A stretch of DNA of 64,000 nt from Ascaphus truei (GCA_036426205.1 CM071573.1:71425240-71489239), one strand, 5' to 3'; positions 44,111 through 56,874 are shown, counted from the first letter of the stretch. Notes: generated by a model from the letters alone, not told the origin. Made by a program: numbers and translations.

Positions 44111-47100
44111 AAAAGTCTAATGTTAAGCATTAGGCACCAAGGCCTAGATTGACTAGACAGTGCTAGGGGTAAAGCCTAAGAGTGCCCAGAGGATTAGCAC
44201 CGTTTAGTAAATCTGGGCCCTAATGTCTACACAGTAAATGCAGAAAGAGGAGTACATTATAAAAAATAACATGGTCATGGGGTGTTCTCATCAGCCAATG
44301 TAAAGGCACTTAGGTATCAAGGCTTCATGGATTGGTTGTAGCCTACTAAGATCAAGGGCTCTGTTCTCCCATGGAATGAATAGTTATATTTAAATGTCAT
44401 GAGATGGCTATGGATATGAGCAAACCTGGATAAGTTAATACTAACAGACATACAGAAGCATTGACAATTGGTACTGAAACTGAAGGGCTGATTCAATTAG
44501 AAAATGATTGGTAATTCAAGGTAAGTAAAATAACAGCTGTGTCCAACTGTTTGAGCTGTCAGAGAAGAACAGTCGTCCATGTGAAGAATACACAATTGCT
44601 GTTTTGAGTTACAGCTGGATATTTTCTATTGCCATGTGTCCAGGATCTGACTATTTATTATTCTTTCTACAAATTCTGCATGTGAATTTGTGGCCTCTAG
44701 ATCCAAATATCGATACAGTCTGGAATCCCATTTAAATGCTTTGACATTTATACACTGCTAACATGTCAGTGGAGAGCCCTCACAACGTGGCACTGCTTGT
44801 TAATAAGAACATACTGTTCTTTAAAAACTCAAAAGTGTCAGAATGTTGTGTAACATAATCTGATATCCATCTTAATGACATAACACCTTATTTTGCATAT
44901 ATTAAGAGTGGTAATGGGTTGACTTTTCCTTTTGCCATCACCTAATTATGAATGATAATGGTGCCCTTTTCCATTTGACAAAACCTCTAAAGAGCATTTA
45001 ACCTATCAAAGAAAAAGCTAAATATGAAAATAAACTGTTTAACTAAAGCACAAGGGAGGGGGACGTAGCTATAGTTATCATTCCAAATTTTCCAAAAGCC
45101 CCTGAGAGAAATAGAACCTGAATTGTTTTTTGTGTCCACCTTATTTTCTTGTCCACTGGAAGGGTCTACAGCCTATATGCTGAAGGCTCTTCCAGCAAAC
45201 AAGGGCTTAAATAAATTGTCCATACAACCCCTGAGAGAAGAACCCAAGCGACCATGAAATGTAATTGTATTTCTACTTCTATAAATAAACACGAATAAGC
45301 ATACAGTACCATGAAGTTCAGCAATGGAAACTTTCCAGCACACTCAAAGAAACCTTAGAATATTCTCCTTTCATTCCATCTCCACTTCTTAAAAATAGTT
45401 GTTATGATTCATCATTACTGTACCTTAATTGAAACCATTTTCATTTCGATCCTCTATCTCACGAAATAGATACAAGAAGCAGATAAAGATGGAAATATAT
45501 AGCAAAGCCCCATAATACTGTCCATTGCCTGGCAAGCTAATTAGCCAAGCTTTAAGCAGGGATTCTTTTTCTACTACACTTATTCCCAAAGTAAACTCTT
45601 CAACAATGGTTTAGAAACTGCTTCTTCAATATTCTTTAACATGATTGCCCTCCAGCCTTATGACAATAAAGTATTCCTTTGTCTTATGTCATGAAGCCAT
45701 ACATAACTGAAAAGAACGTTCAAAGTTTGTGATTCAATGGGGTCTCATTGCTCAGGAGAACTTGTTTTGATGCACTGCACCCTGCTGTGCTTCAATGTGC
45801 ATCATAGGTAACCAGCTTGTTCCTCCAGTCCCTTACATCTGGCTCAGAGTTCTAAATAAGGTTTATTCCACAAGAGACCTGGCAGATTGAGGGCACAGAA
45901 GGTGACGCAAAGACTTTCAAACATTGATGCTAAGGCAAAATTAAAATACCACTTTGTCCTCCAAAATTGCCTAAGTACGTAGACAGCAATTTGTTCATTT
46001 TTAAAAGCTTTGCTCTCCAATCAAATCACTCTGACACACTCCTGCGTATTTCTTAAACTTAAATATGAAAATCCTTTTCTCCCAACCTAATATGGATGTT
46101 GTATTTTTTGTTGTTGAAGCAAGCACATCAAGCAGGGATGCCTGTAGAACATGACTAAAGGATATCTTAGCAATAAATCCAAGCTACAGCTGAAACTCAG
46201 CATCAACTATTCATTACTCTTCCCTGACTTGTTTTCCTTCTTATATTCCAAGAGCTTGGTGTCCATTAAGCACAACTAAAATGTTCGTAGAGATTGTTTA
46301 TTCAGTGTGAGACCCGTTCACGGGTGACCTTCTCGTCTGGTAGTCATATAAGACATTGGAATGAAGTAATCATAATTACCATGATAAATGAACAATACTA
46401 AACTCCAATGGCGATGTCAACCCCAAGACATTTCTAAGTCTTGGTTGAGGATGCTTATGTTCATTTTCTCATCTATGAGAAAGCAATAGTCATTTAGTGA
46501 ATTAGAAACCTTATCTTCTCTCGTTTAACATCCTTCCATGCTGTATAAATCAAATGTATTGTTTTCCCTGAGCTGTGTAGGGTATTGGGGTAAGCAAACA
46601 ATAGCAAGAAAAATAAAAGTAAAATCTTAATCACGCCTGTTCATAGCCACACATTTTAATACATTACCGATTTTTATATCAACATGAGGCTTCAAACCTG
46701 TAAACCAGTCATTGCCTTATGCTTGGTTGAAAATTATAAATGTCTACTAAAAAGAGATTTAGCACAAATTGCTCTGTCATTCCCAGCCACAAACACACAC
46801 ATGGGTGCACACACTCACAAATCTCACCCATTAACATATAAAACAAGGACTCATCCAAAGATCTGGATAATAAATAAACTTGCGTTTCCTAAGAAACCTT
46901 TTGCCTTATTAGTAAGGCTGTTCCAAGCTTGGATAGGATAAAAGCAGTTTGTTTAGATTGTACATGACCTTTTAAGGATTATATGCCATTTAAGATGGAT
47001 AGAAAAAAAAAGAAAGAAAAGACTTAAAACTATGAAGTCTGATATGCTTGGCCTGGTGGAGTGGAACATGTCTGCAAGTAGATGTCATGGTTACCAATGA

Positions 47101-47382
47101 CGCTTTCTTCTTGGGCTTTATGGTGTGGGGGGGATGCAAGTATAATCCATTAGTCATTTGGATGGCTTGTAAACAAAGTATGTAAGGATTTCTAAGGCTG
47201 GTCGTGATTGGACGCTAAGGAGAATGCCTTTCCATCTCCATACTTAGCTGCAGCTCTGTAAGTCATCCAACGTTGACAAGGACCGAAAATGTCTCTTGTG
47301 TAAGGACCAAAGGCCTTTCTCCCCCAACCCATTCTACCATCTCCCATAAATTCATTGACTGAAGTCAACCGAGTTAAAATCA
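44111..47382 (-). other. UNC5B: UNC5B 3'UTR and downstream region; end not determined
   Basis: Downstream of the stop there are about 3.2 kb of AT-rich sequence with no repeat I recognise and no coding exon. Unlike the flanks, it is almost free of transposons, as expected of a long 3'UTR. Candidate minus-strand AATAAA hexamers occur at 46302-46297 and 45867-45862; I cannot tell which, if any, is used. Confidence 0.5.
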
Positions 47383-47548
47383 TCAGCAGTCCCCTTCAGT
47401 TGCCATGACCAGCATCATCTCACTCTTGCCCATCTCCTCCAAGGCACTAGCCAGAGTGTTGAGGTCACCATCGTCTTGGTGTAAGGCTTCCCATAAGTCC
47501 AAGATAACCCCTGTCGGACTGGCTTTGGTGGCAAAATAATTTAGATAT
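47383..47548 (-). CDS. UNC5B: UNC5B terminal coding exon: death domain and stop
   Basis: 166 coding bases, acceptor tctctttcag (47549-47550), stop TGA at 47385-47383. It encodes [40 protein letters not shown] and the tail [14 protein letters not shown]. This completes the death domain (the LDLWEA and GDLN motifs), the module linked in mammals to DAP kinase recruitment and apoptosis when netrin is absent. The C-terminal cysteine end matches vertebrate UNC5B. Confidence 0.97.
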
Positions 47549-48272
47549 CTGAAAGAGAGATACAAACAGCTTGGTATTTAAATCTGTATATACATGTACA
47601 TCTGTATATCCTGTATAGGATATATGTAAATCTTGGGATTTAAATCTGTATAAATCTGTATATCCTGCAAAAGCACAGGTCTAACCTTCAGGAGTTTAGA
47701 CTTCATCTCAGCACTGATGCTTTGGGCTTCTAAATAGCTTTTTGAATTTTAGCTGAAGGAACATATCATATTCTTGATGTTATGCAATATTTATTGTTTT
47801 TTGCTACATGCACATAGCTGAGGAGAAATGCCAGCAATAGCATGAACTTTAGGGGCTTAAAACTTTTCAGGCAAGTGCAGTAATGCGAGTTCATAGTGTT
47901 GAAAATGTTTACACATATAGCATTAAACGTGTACACTCTACAGACAGCACACAAACATTACTATACAGATATAGAAAATGCATGGTAGTGATAAAAGGCA
48001 AAACACATTGGAAGAAGGAAATCCCTGCAAGCATAATTTACAGTCCAATGGTGCCATTTCCTAGAGTAGCCATTATTTATAATTAACGGCCATTCGAGTG
48101 GATGGCTGTTAGCCATGATAATGGCCATCATACTTTAGCAAACAGACCCCTCTGTGGTATGTTGTAAGACGTACAGCATCGTTTTGCCAACCAGTTATTT
48201 GAAACTGAGGACATTTTTATCACACTTATTGGGTGGAGAAAACTTGACTCCAAGAGTAGCAAAATGGCTTAC

Positions 48273-48451
48273 CGATCCATGCTGAGCTTTTGTGCCAGAA
48301 GTCTCCAGTCATTCCCTCTGGAATTGGGGGCATCCAAACTGTTGCAGATTTTCTGCCGGATCGAGAAGGGAATCTTAAAGGCATAGGGTCCCAGCTGAGT
48401 CGTCACGTTGCTTCCGGGGTGTGAGCAAAATGGATCAAACGATTTGGCATT
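48273..48451 (-). CDS. UNC5B: UNC5B exon: UPA-death domain junction
   Basis: A 179-base exon, acceptor tttattaccag (48452-48453), donor GATCG|gtaagc (48272). It encodes NAKSFDPFCSHPGSNVTTQL, then GPYAFKIPFSIRQKICNSLD, where the death domain begins, and APNSRGNDWRLLAQKLSMDR. RGNDWR and LAQKL are the conserved death-domain helices 2-3. It ends with two bases of an arginine codon completed by the A opening the next exon. Confidence 0.96.
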
Positions 48452-49439
48452 CTGGTAATAAAAAAAGTGTTGCATGTTATTGATTCTTCTCTTTGAGTCT
48501 TAGGGTCTTCTTTTGATGTTTGAGAGCAACGTACCCCAATGTTTCAGCAGATGTTAAGTAACATGTCATACAGAATAGTGTCCCCATGTGCTGGTGACAC
48601 TCCCCAAAATATTACCGCTGTTAGAAAGTAACACATCAGTGACTCTAATTGTTATTCATAACATCCGGTTTACCCTTATAATAATGATGTTAATATTAGT
48701 ATAAAGTAAAACATTGTAGTATATTACAAAAAAAAATGTTTGATTCATTGAATAATCTTGTCATGCCTCTGGCAGCCCAGATACAGTTCTCATTTTTAAT
48801 GATAGGCATTCAATCTTCACAACACCGATAATTGCTAAATGTTAAGCTGTTTTCCAACACTAAACTGAACCTGAATAATTAATGTTCTCTTTTAAGCACT
48901 AGTTCCAAACAACATTAAATACCTGTACATATATATGCCACTATCAAAAAGGCACAATTACAAAGTGGATTTGAACATAAAGTTTAATGATCTTTTATAT
49001 CAAAATATATGCTTTTTAAAAATGTAACTAACAAAAAAACATAAAATCTAATAATAACACTGAGAACACATACAAATGTGTGTAAAACACAATTTCCCCA
49101 AGACAAGAGTAAATGCAATCTTTATGGCATAATGTTACCTATATTTCAGTTATATTCAGCGCTATGTTTTCTACTTAATCTGAAGATATTTGTGTAAATG
49201 TAATAGTATATATATCTTCTAGATTATATGTACATGGATGCTGATCTAAAATATATTATGTTCTTGAATTTATTGGGTCACCGCATTACTATGAACACCT
49301 ATCAAATCATTATTAAGATGTTGCATGAGGATTACTTTAGTGGTGCTTTAACAATACTACAATAACTTATGTGTGCAATAACTACAGTATATTCTGCTTG
49401 CATATAGCATTTCAGTTTTCATGGGAATAACCTTTCTGT

Positions 49440-50645
49440 CTGTAATTTGGAACACATTTCCATGCATCCTAAGCGTGGCCCCAAATCCTCTTTTTCTCTC
49501 ACAGTAAACTAAAATCACCAAATCACATTCCTTAGGCATGACATTTGACTCTTCCCTCTCCATTCAAGTTCATGCTCTGGAAAAAACATGTCACTTCTTC
49601 CACTGAAACATTGTCAACATTCGCCCTTTGCTCTTCTGCTACACTATATGCATGCCCTTCTGCGCTCCCATCTGGATTATTGTAACATACTACTTACAGG
49701 TCTTCCTGATTTCACTTTCTCCCAGAACACTGTCTGCTCATCTCTTCCTTAAATCCCTCTCATGGCTTCCCATCAAGTTTTGGATCACCTACAATGTTTT
49801 CCATCTCACTTTCAAGGCTCTCCGCTTGTCTGCTTCTCCCTACATATCAGGTTTGATCTCTTGATATGCCACTTCTCATTTCCTGTGCTAGTTCAGAATT
49901 CCGTGTCCATGGCGAGCGTGCGACCATGCGCGTGGCGTCAAGGGCGTCTGTAGCTAGAGCAATTTGTGGCCATGGGGCAGATGTGACGGGGAGGCGTCAG
50001 AGGCGTGGCCGTGACATCATGGAGCTGATTCGCCCTCATTGGGTGAACCGGTCACGTGACCCGGCCATCTTGCGACACAAACATTGTATTTGTCTGCTCA
50101 TGGATGGCGAGCTCCGGAGCTTCACATCGCGTGCGCAGTCGTGCGCTCTATGGCTTGCCTCATAGAGGCACAGCATTTTGAACGCACGCATGGGCGCACT
50201 CACCATGGACGCGGCCTAGTCTCCTTTCAACCCTTTCCATATCAACTGCTCTCTTCCCAAAATCTTTCTTTGTTACTGCCCATAACCTGTGGAACTCTCT
50301 CACACTCGGCATACGCCAAGCACCTTCTCTCCCTATCTTTAAATCAAACCTAAAAACGCACCCTCTGAATGAAGCTACTGGCCGCACCCTCAATCACACC
50401 TACCAACCATTGTGGTTAAGGCCTGCCATCTACTGCACTGACTTCTTCACCTGCCGTCTCTGTATGTCTCCTAACATAACACGTATATTTGAAGTTCTCT
50501 GGCGCTGGTATTTCCTTTGCTACTCTCAGATTTTATGTTTCCTGTTCTTATTGTATTGTTATTGTGCTCCCTGTATTGTAAAGTATCTTTTTTGTAAAGC
50601 GCTTTATACATGGTTGGTGCGCAATAAATATATACATACATACAT
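49440..50645 (+). mobile_element. L2-like LINE 3' fragment with nested GC-rich MITE
   Basis: Degenerate ORF text (VFLISLSPRTLSAHLFLKSL, SWLPIKFWITYNVFHLTFKA) resembles the LxWLPi...YKaL region at the end of L2-like ORF2. The 3' tail runs to ggttggtgcgcaataaatat. It is interrupted by a GC-rich MITE at 49901-50217. It lies in a UNC5B intron, antisense. Confidence 0.7.
49901..50217. mobile_element. GC-rich MITE, family B (left end trimmed)
   Basis: Left end ccgtgtccatggcgagcgtg, right end ctcaccatggacgcggcc, CpG-rich. It shares gccctcattgg...gaaccg text with 34130 and 36890. It sits inside the L2-like fragment. Confidence 0.65.
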
Positions 50646-51057
50646 ACATGTGTGTAAAGGTGGCATAATGGCATCTAAATGAAATCTGAGAGCCTTCATT
50701 TTCATTGGGATACACAAGTCTTGAAAAGTATATCAAAAATGAAATTGCATTACTTAAAGACTGAGTCAACGGTCTCGGTCCATCACTCAATATCCTCAAT
50801 GGTTCACAGCATCCAAATCATGAAACCAAAATCAATAGCAAGCTGGGTGCAAAGACGCGTGCATTGTTTCTTTTCACATTGCCATGGGAAAAACCCTAGA
50901 CCATCAAGATATGAGCAAGCTCTATACAAATGGCATAACATACAGCCAGACTAGTACACGGATTTGGGCAAGGATCAATGCAGAACCAGTAAACGTCTTG
51001 CAAACACCATTGATGTGTGCCCCAGGCTCTCCCACACAGCACCCATTGGTTTCTCAC

Positions 51058-51222
51058 CTCTTCCAGCGAGGTGTGCAGCTGGAATATCTGACCTTCTCCT
51101 TCCACCTGCCGCACGCAGATCTTGCATGTAAGCTCCGTTGAAGCCAGGCTGTACCTCTCCATGGTGAATGTACAGTGCAGGGTCCTCTGACTTCCACTCC
51201 AAATATGGTAAAAAGGAATTTC
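51058..51222 (-). CDS. UNC5B: UNC5B exon: UPA domain continued
   Basis: A 165-base exon (55 codons, phase 0 to 0), acceptor tttatccag (51223-51224), donor GAAGAG|gtgaga (51057). It reads [20 protein letters not shown], then [20 protein letters not shown] and [15 protein letters not shown], near-identical to vertebrate UNC5B. Several longer ORFs over the same bases in other frames are shadows. Confidence 0.96.
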
Positions 51223-51338
51223 CTGGATAAAGAAGATTTCATCATTATTTTCTGCAGTAGTCTAAGTGAAAGTCTTATCTATGAAAAACAGCTTTGAGAC
51301 TACATTTGCTGAATGAGACTCATAACATAAGACTCTAC

Positions 51339-51422
51339 GGGGGTTATTCTATTGCACAGAACTTGACATTAAGGTGCGATACTGCCCTGATGGGTACTGT
51401 TACAGTTTAATGAATAACCCCC
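51339..51422. mobile_element. Short MITE, GGGGGTTATT ends
   Basis: Left end gggggttattctattgc, right end tttaatgaataaccccc. An 84-bp relative of 1170-1299. Confidence 0.7.
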
Positions 51423-51996
51423 TATAAATCTCAATATATATGTCTGATTTATATACACAGCTAATGCATCATTCATATTAATAAAAAGCATTTCAAGTGA
51501 GCAATCACAACCCAATGTAATCATGGTGAGATGCACTGGGTTACTTTCCTGCAGGTGCCGCCCGATGCTGTCTCTCTGAATGTGGATATACAGTTATTTC
51601 TTGCAGTGTAAGATTAGATGATACTGTATATTATGATGAAATGATTATGTGATTCCTCACTGGAAGCACTGAAAAGGCAATGCACTCCAGACTTAGAGCT
51701 CAAATAAAATACATTTAGTGCTACCTTTATTCATTTTATGGTATTGCACCCTGAGACTTTGTCTATCAGAATTTATACAACACAAGCAGGAAGGAGACAG
51801 TCCATTGAATATTTAGATTGTATGCCCTTATGTTAGTTGTAAGGCGCAGCATACATACTGATGTACTTTACATAATGAAATACAACATTGGGTAAACAAG
51901 GTAAAGCAATACCTTTGCTATGGGTATGCTATAAAAGTAGGGGTCATCTACTAGATGCTGGTAGCTGGATCTCATGGTAAGTCAATAGGTTTACTG

Positions 51997-52338
51997 CAGG
52001 GGTGCGCAAAGTTTTTTTGTTGCACCCCCTTGTGTGCCGGCTCCAGAGCTCGCGCCCTCCCTCCCCAATAACCTGGCGTCAAATGACGCCAAGGGTCACG
52101 TGACGCCACATGACCCTGCAGCGTCATTTGACGTGCGTTTCCATGATGACGCTCACATCACATGACCCCGCGTTGTCATGGCAACGTGACCAGTAGCTGG
52201 CTGAATCCCGGTAAGTTGAGGTTGCAGAGACCTCGCACGGCCCCCGGCATTTCATTGAAATGCCTCTGGGAAGAGCGCATGGTCTCTGCAACCGCCCGCG
52301 CCCCCCCCAGAAAAAGCCCCCCAGTTTGAGCACCGCTG
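51997..52338. mobile_element. hAT MITE, family C (copy 2), 8-bp duplication
   Basis: Termini caggggtgcgcaaagttttt and cccagtttgagcaccgctg. Exact octamer gtttactg flanks both sides (51989-51996 and 52339-52346). Shares the gtcatttgacg/gtcaaatgacgcc motif with 18160-18428. Confidence 0.92.
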
Positions 52339-52639
52339 GTTTACTGCACATGGTACCACTGCTTTATGTAGAAGCCCCAAAGCGAGATGGACATGTGTAC
52401 AATGGAGTGACATCTGAGCCTATTTAAGTAGAATATGAGATCATAACACAATGTACTGTATAAACTACGTAATCTTTACTCATCCTCTCTGACCACTGGT
52501 AGCTACTGTAACTAGTAGTAATAGCAAAGTAAAGAAAATAATTACAAATATTACAAAATAGATAGGTTGTGGTACACATAACTCTACAAAATTGTAACAA
52601 TGCTTTTAGTGTAAATGGTTTGAGTACTGCACATTATTT

Positions 52640-53555
52640 TACCAGGTAAGTAGGAAAACTACAAATTAAATGGGGATAAATTAGGAGGATCCTTGATGGA
52701 GAAGGATTTAGGAGTGCTTGTAAACGGCAGGCTTAGTAATAGTGCCCAAAGTCATGCAGTAGCTGCAAAGGCAAACAATGTCTTATCTTGCATTAAATGG
52801 GCAATGGATGGAAGGGGAGTAAACATAATTATGCCCCTTTATAAAGCATTAGTGAGACCACACCTTGACTATGGAGTACAATTTTGGGCTACACACCATA
52901 GAAAAGACATTATGGAACTAGACAGAGTGCAGAGAAGAGCCACCAAATTAATAAAGGGGATGGAAAATCTGATTTATGAGGAGAGGCTAGCTAAATTAGT
53001 TTTTTTTACATTAGAAAAAGTGTGTCTAAGAGGGGATATGATAACTATATATAAATATATTTGGGGATAATACAAGGAGCTTTCCAAATAACTATTCATC
53101 CCAAAGACAGTACAAACAATCCAGGGGCATCCCTTAAGGTTGGAGGAAAGGAGATTTCACCAGCGACAAAGGAAAGGGTTCTTTACAGTAAGGTGAGTTA
53201 AAATGTGGAATTCATTACCCATGGAGACTCTGATGGCGGATACAATAGATATCTTGAAAAAAAATCTTTTTAGAAAGGAAAAGTATACAGGGATATAAAA
53301 AAGTAGTAAACATGGGAAGGATGTTGATCCAGGGAGTAATCTGATGGCAAATATTTGGCGTGAGGAAGGAATTTATTTTTCCCCTTATGAGATATAATTA
53401 AATGATATTTCACTTGGGTTTTTTGTTTGCCTTCCTCTGAACCAATATACTGCAAGTACAACTATAGGATAAAGTATCTGTCATCTAAATTTAGCACAGG
53501 TTGAACTCAATGGACGTATGTTTTCTTCCAACCTCATCTACTATGTAACTATGTA
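52640..53555 (+). mobile_element. CR1/L2-clade LINE, 5'-truncated (second copy)
   Basis: 52693-53070 encodes EKDLGVLVNGRLSNSAQSHA, YKALVRPHLDYGVQFWATHH and MITIYKYIWG, homologous to 10485-10994. The 3' part and the tail ctatgtaactatgtaac match the copy at 9050-11365. It is antisense to UNC5B and ends 9 bases from the donor of the UPA exon (53565-53714). Confidence 0.9.
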
Positions 53556-53564
53556 ACTACTGAC

Positions 53565-53714
53565 CTGATATTTTGCAAGCAGTTTGCTTCTCCACAGTGA
53601 ATGGGGTATATCATGGATGGATAGACGCAAGTTGTGGTAACTATCCTTAAATAGCAGTGGCTTAGGCTCTTCTACAAGGTATCCCCCCAAGGTCTTCTCC
53701 AACGCAAAAACTTC
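53565..53714 (-). CDS. UNC5B: UNC5B exon: UPA domain
   Basis: A 150-base exon (50 codons, phase 0 to 0), acceptor tgctcacag (53715-53716), donor TATCAG|gtcagt (53564). It encodes [20 protein letters not shown], then [20 protein letters not shown] and [10 protein letters not shown]. The [12 protein letters not shown] stretch is a UNC5 hallmark. The 3' end of a plus-strand CR1 LINE lies only 9 bases beyond the donor, leaving almost no original intron sequence there. Confidence 0.96.
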
Positions 53715-55413
53715 CTGTGAGCAAGACACAATGCTGAACTGTTAGTGTACATCGAAAACATGAACTATACATTATGTCCAGCATTAAGTTTATGTATTTT
53801 ACATGTCCTTGGATTTTAGATCTGATTACTATTTCCATCATTGATAGTTACAAACGCAATGACTCACTTTACCTTACAAGCCCTATACCAAATACATAAT
53901 TTGTATTCTTAATTTTTTCCTAAATTGATAGTACAGAGTGAATGAGTACTTCAGTATTAGACGATACCTTTTTTATTTGGACTAACAATACATACAGTAT
54001 TATAAGACAAGCTGTTAGTCCAAATAAAAAAGGTATCACATAATACTGAAGTACTGTACTCATTTACTCTTCACTATCGCAACTGGACTAACACGGCTAT
54101 TTCTAATTCATTCATGATGGAAGATACCTACATTGAAACAAACATTTAAAATGTAAATTGATCTGATAAATGAGCAAAGAAAATTTTGTAAAATAAAAAA
54201 ATTGTATATGAATAAAAATAACCGTTATTATTTTGTAACCCAAGCATGGAAATTCTGAGAAAACTATGGAAACAAATGTGAGCATATTGACAGTTTAAGA
54301 CTATAACAAGGGCAGTCCAGCCTTTTATACTATACTTGTTTATTCACCTAACTTCTAGTTACAGTACTGTACTTTGTTTGTTCACATTACCCATTGAGAT
54401 AATTAGGTCATTAGGACGAAATCCTCTCACTTGTGTGCAAAACTTGAGATGTGTAATAAAAAAATAATTACTTTTTTGCCCTTTAAGCACTGAAGAAGCT
54501 CAGTGAGAACATTAATTACCTGGAAGTTTTAAGGTTAGAGGACTACATGTTGCTTTAATATAAGCTGTTGGAATATTTAAGATAGTAACGGGCAACAGTT
54601 TAATGCTTTTAATTAGCGTGCTCTTTTTAGTACTGGATAGAATGTTTCTGTTTCACATAATTAAAGATCAGCCAATTAGTGTCCGAGATAAACCATGTTT
54701 TGTGACTGATTTACACAGATAATGTCCAATTTTGATGTTATCTGAGTCTAACCCAACTGCTGAGGAATATAAATGTTTTACATTATTAACTAGCATTGCA
54801 ACAAAACCAGCCTTGGCTAATGCAAAACGTTCACATTTGCAATGATTCCAGATCAATTAAAAGTTTTACATGTTTTAACACTCAAAGTACTCTGTTCAGC
54901 ATGACAAAAATGACCTGATTTAACTAAGTTTATGACCTAAACAATACTTAACTACATTACAGTTGCAGTTCATATCTACATACTAATCACAATTCATTCA
55001 TGTAATATTAAATTATTCTAATTAATCCAATGTTGTCAATATTCCTTGCATGATAGGAGTTACTGTATTTATTATACAATCTTAAGTAATTTCTTAATAT
55101 ATCTGAGTTTCCCAATATTATTATTATTATCATCATTATTATTATTATACTTACCATTACATAAGAAGAAAGGTGATAATATGTAGGAGTGCTCAGATAA
55201 AAGGGCTACATATTGTAAGTAGTCAGCTTTGCTTTCACCATTTCAGGATGATCGTCATTAAATGTTAACATGGCATTAAATATCACAGATCCTGAATCTA
55301 CTTAAGTTATTATTGTTTTGCTCACTTCTGTTGACCAACTAACTGTTGCTGTTGAGTGGTTATCCAGTTGTTACTGCAACATACCCAGTGGCATCCAAAT
55401 GTATGTGTTTTAC
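53715..55413. other. UNC5B: UNC5B intron; one inverted repeat
   Basis: An inverted pair at 53946-54052 (gtacttcagtattagacgat, tttggactaaca, and complementary tgttagtccaaataaaaaag). The same tttggacta/aggtatcacctaatactgaa text recurs at 61490-61520, so it is a dispersed element. The remainder is AT-rich with no recognised feature. Confidence 0.5.
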
Positions 55414-55647
55414 CTTTAATGCATCTGGTGTGTCTTCCAAGCAGTAGACTTTGAGATTGTATTCCAAAGAAGTGCAGAGACTTGGTGCAAAGATAGCAAG
55501 CTGAAGACGTTTTATAGCGGACCTGGAGTACGATTCTCCTACAAAAGCATAGGTGCCCAACTGGTCAAGCAAGACGTGGCAGGACTGGCTCTCCAGCTGG
55601 CAGTAACAAGGTGTATTGAGAGTTTCTTCATTCAGTGTCACAACCTC
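55414..55647 (-). CDS. UNC5B: UNC5B exon: end of ZU5 and start of UPA
   Basis: A 234-base exon (78 codons, phase 0 to 0), acceptor ttcctttag (55648-55649), donor TTAAAG|gtaaaa (55413). It begins EVVTLNEETLNTPCYCQLES and continues through CHVLLDQLGTYAFVGESYSR to LCTSLEYNLKVYCLEDTPDA. CHVLLDQLGTYA is a strongly conserved UNC5 stretch. The UPA domain (named for UNC5, PIDD and ankyrins) begins toward its end and, in the known structure, packs against ZU5 and the death domain in an inactive receptor. Confidence 0.96.
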
Positions 55648-55834
55648 CTAAAGGAAAACAATTACAATGTATTAGTGTCTTATATCCAACGAGTTACGAC
55701 TTTGAGCACACCCCGCTTTGTCTAGAAATTACTATAAGTCGTAAAGACTTTTACATTGAGTTTAATCATTTTCATGATTTGGTTGTTATGCTTACGACTT
55801 GAACTTACAGGCTTAAAGAACAGATCATATTTAC

Positions 55835-55906
55835 AGAGCAGATACAACCCCTATATATTGGTAGGAGGTTATTGCAGAACATTTACAGAGCAGATACAAA
55901 CCCTAT
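55835..55906 (+). repeat. Isolated minisatellite units left of the inverted duplication
   Basis: About one and a half copies of the roughly 55-bp unit ggaggttattgcagaacatt...caaaccctat, in the same orientation as the array at 57606-58060 and opposite to the adjoining array at 56875-57515. Confidence 0.85.
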
Positions 55907-56636
55907 AAAATGGCTTTCCTTAGCACTTGTTTCCTTCTCTTGTACAAATCCATCATAAAGATCTATACATTATGCTCCCCAAGTTAGCATTTTTTAAATG
56001 GTTTATCAAAGTATCTTTCACCACTCTGTATATGGGGAATGGTTTTATGCAGCAACAGAACAAATGCTATGAATGGATGGCGCTATACATAAAAGATATG
56101 CCTAATACAACGTGAGGGAGTATTAGTGTGTGTTGATATGTACTGTATGTAAGTTTTAGTGCTCTCACCCTTCTCCACTTTGTGTTGTGGAATAACCTCC
56201 AATTATGATTTGGCATTAACTTTGTCTGTCTTTAGTTCTAAGTGTCATGTTATTAATATAGTTGTTGGATGCAACACTGTAGGGGTACTAAGCCACAGTC
56301 CGCTCATGTCCCATTCACTTGGATGCGATAGGGGCACTAAGGCTTAGCACACAATTTAGTAAACCTGGGCCTTAGTCCATAAGATTGTGTATTTTGTGAC
56401 AAGTGCAAAAGAACAAAGGCAACATTTCCGTATTACATTGACAGACATAAAAAGTTGCTACAGAAAGCAGATTTTTACATCATTTGTTAAATACAATATA
56501 GTCCTTATTTCATTTCCTTTGTATAAGGGTTGGAAATGAGGTGTAAATAATAAATTCCTCCTGTTGAGTTAAAAAGCCGTCTAGCACATAAGAAGCCTGA
56601 TGTTGCTCACCTAACACTCCTCTTGTTCTCTTCTAG

Positions 56637-56800
56637 TTTACTTCAGAAGAAACACAAACAGTTGAGTCCAATGATCACCTGTGGTCCCACTGGCTCTGTT
56701 GTGCAGACCAGTTATCCTAACTATTCCTCACTGTGCAGACATCACCACATCAGACTGGATTTTACAGCTAAAGACCCAGTCCCAGCAAGGCAACTGGGAG
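56637..56800 (+). pseudogene. Inverted, frameshifted copy of a UNC5B ZU5 exon
   Basis: A plus-strand copy of exon 58135-58303, including its acceptor ttctag and donor gggag|gtaagc. It is 164 instead of 169 bases, so the frame breaks. It is on the opposite strand to the gene and inside the left arm of the inverted duplication. Most likely an assembly artefact rather than a genomic duplication. Confidence 0.85.
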
Positions 56801-56874
56801 GTAAGCAAGTTAGTTACTGTAGGTGGAATTAAACAATGATTTCTGGTTATATACACTAGGTAACCTCCATACTT

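Noticed and set aside
56637..56800. A second, plus-strand UNC5-like gene
   Set aside because: Only one exon, frameshifted, and mirrored by the intact minus-strand exon inside a palindromic, gap-containing region.
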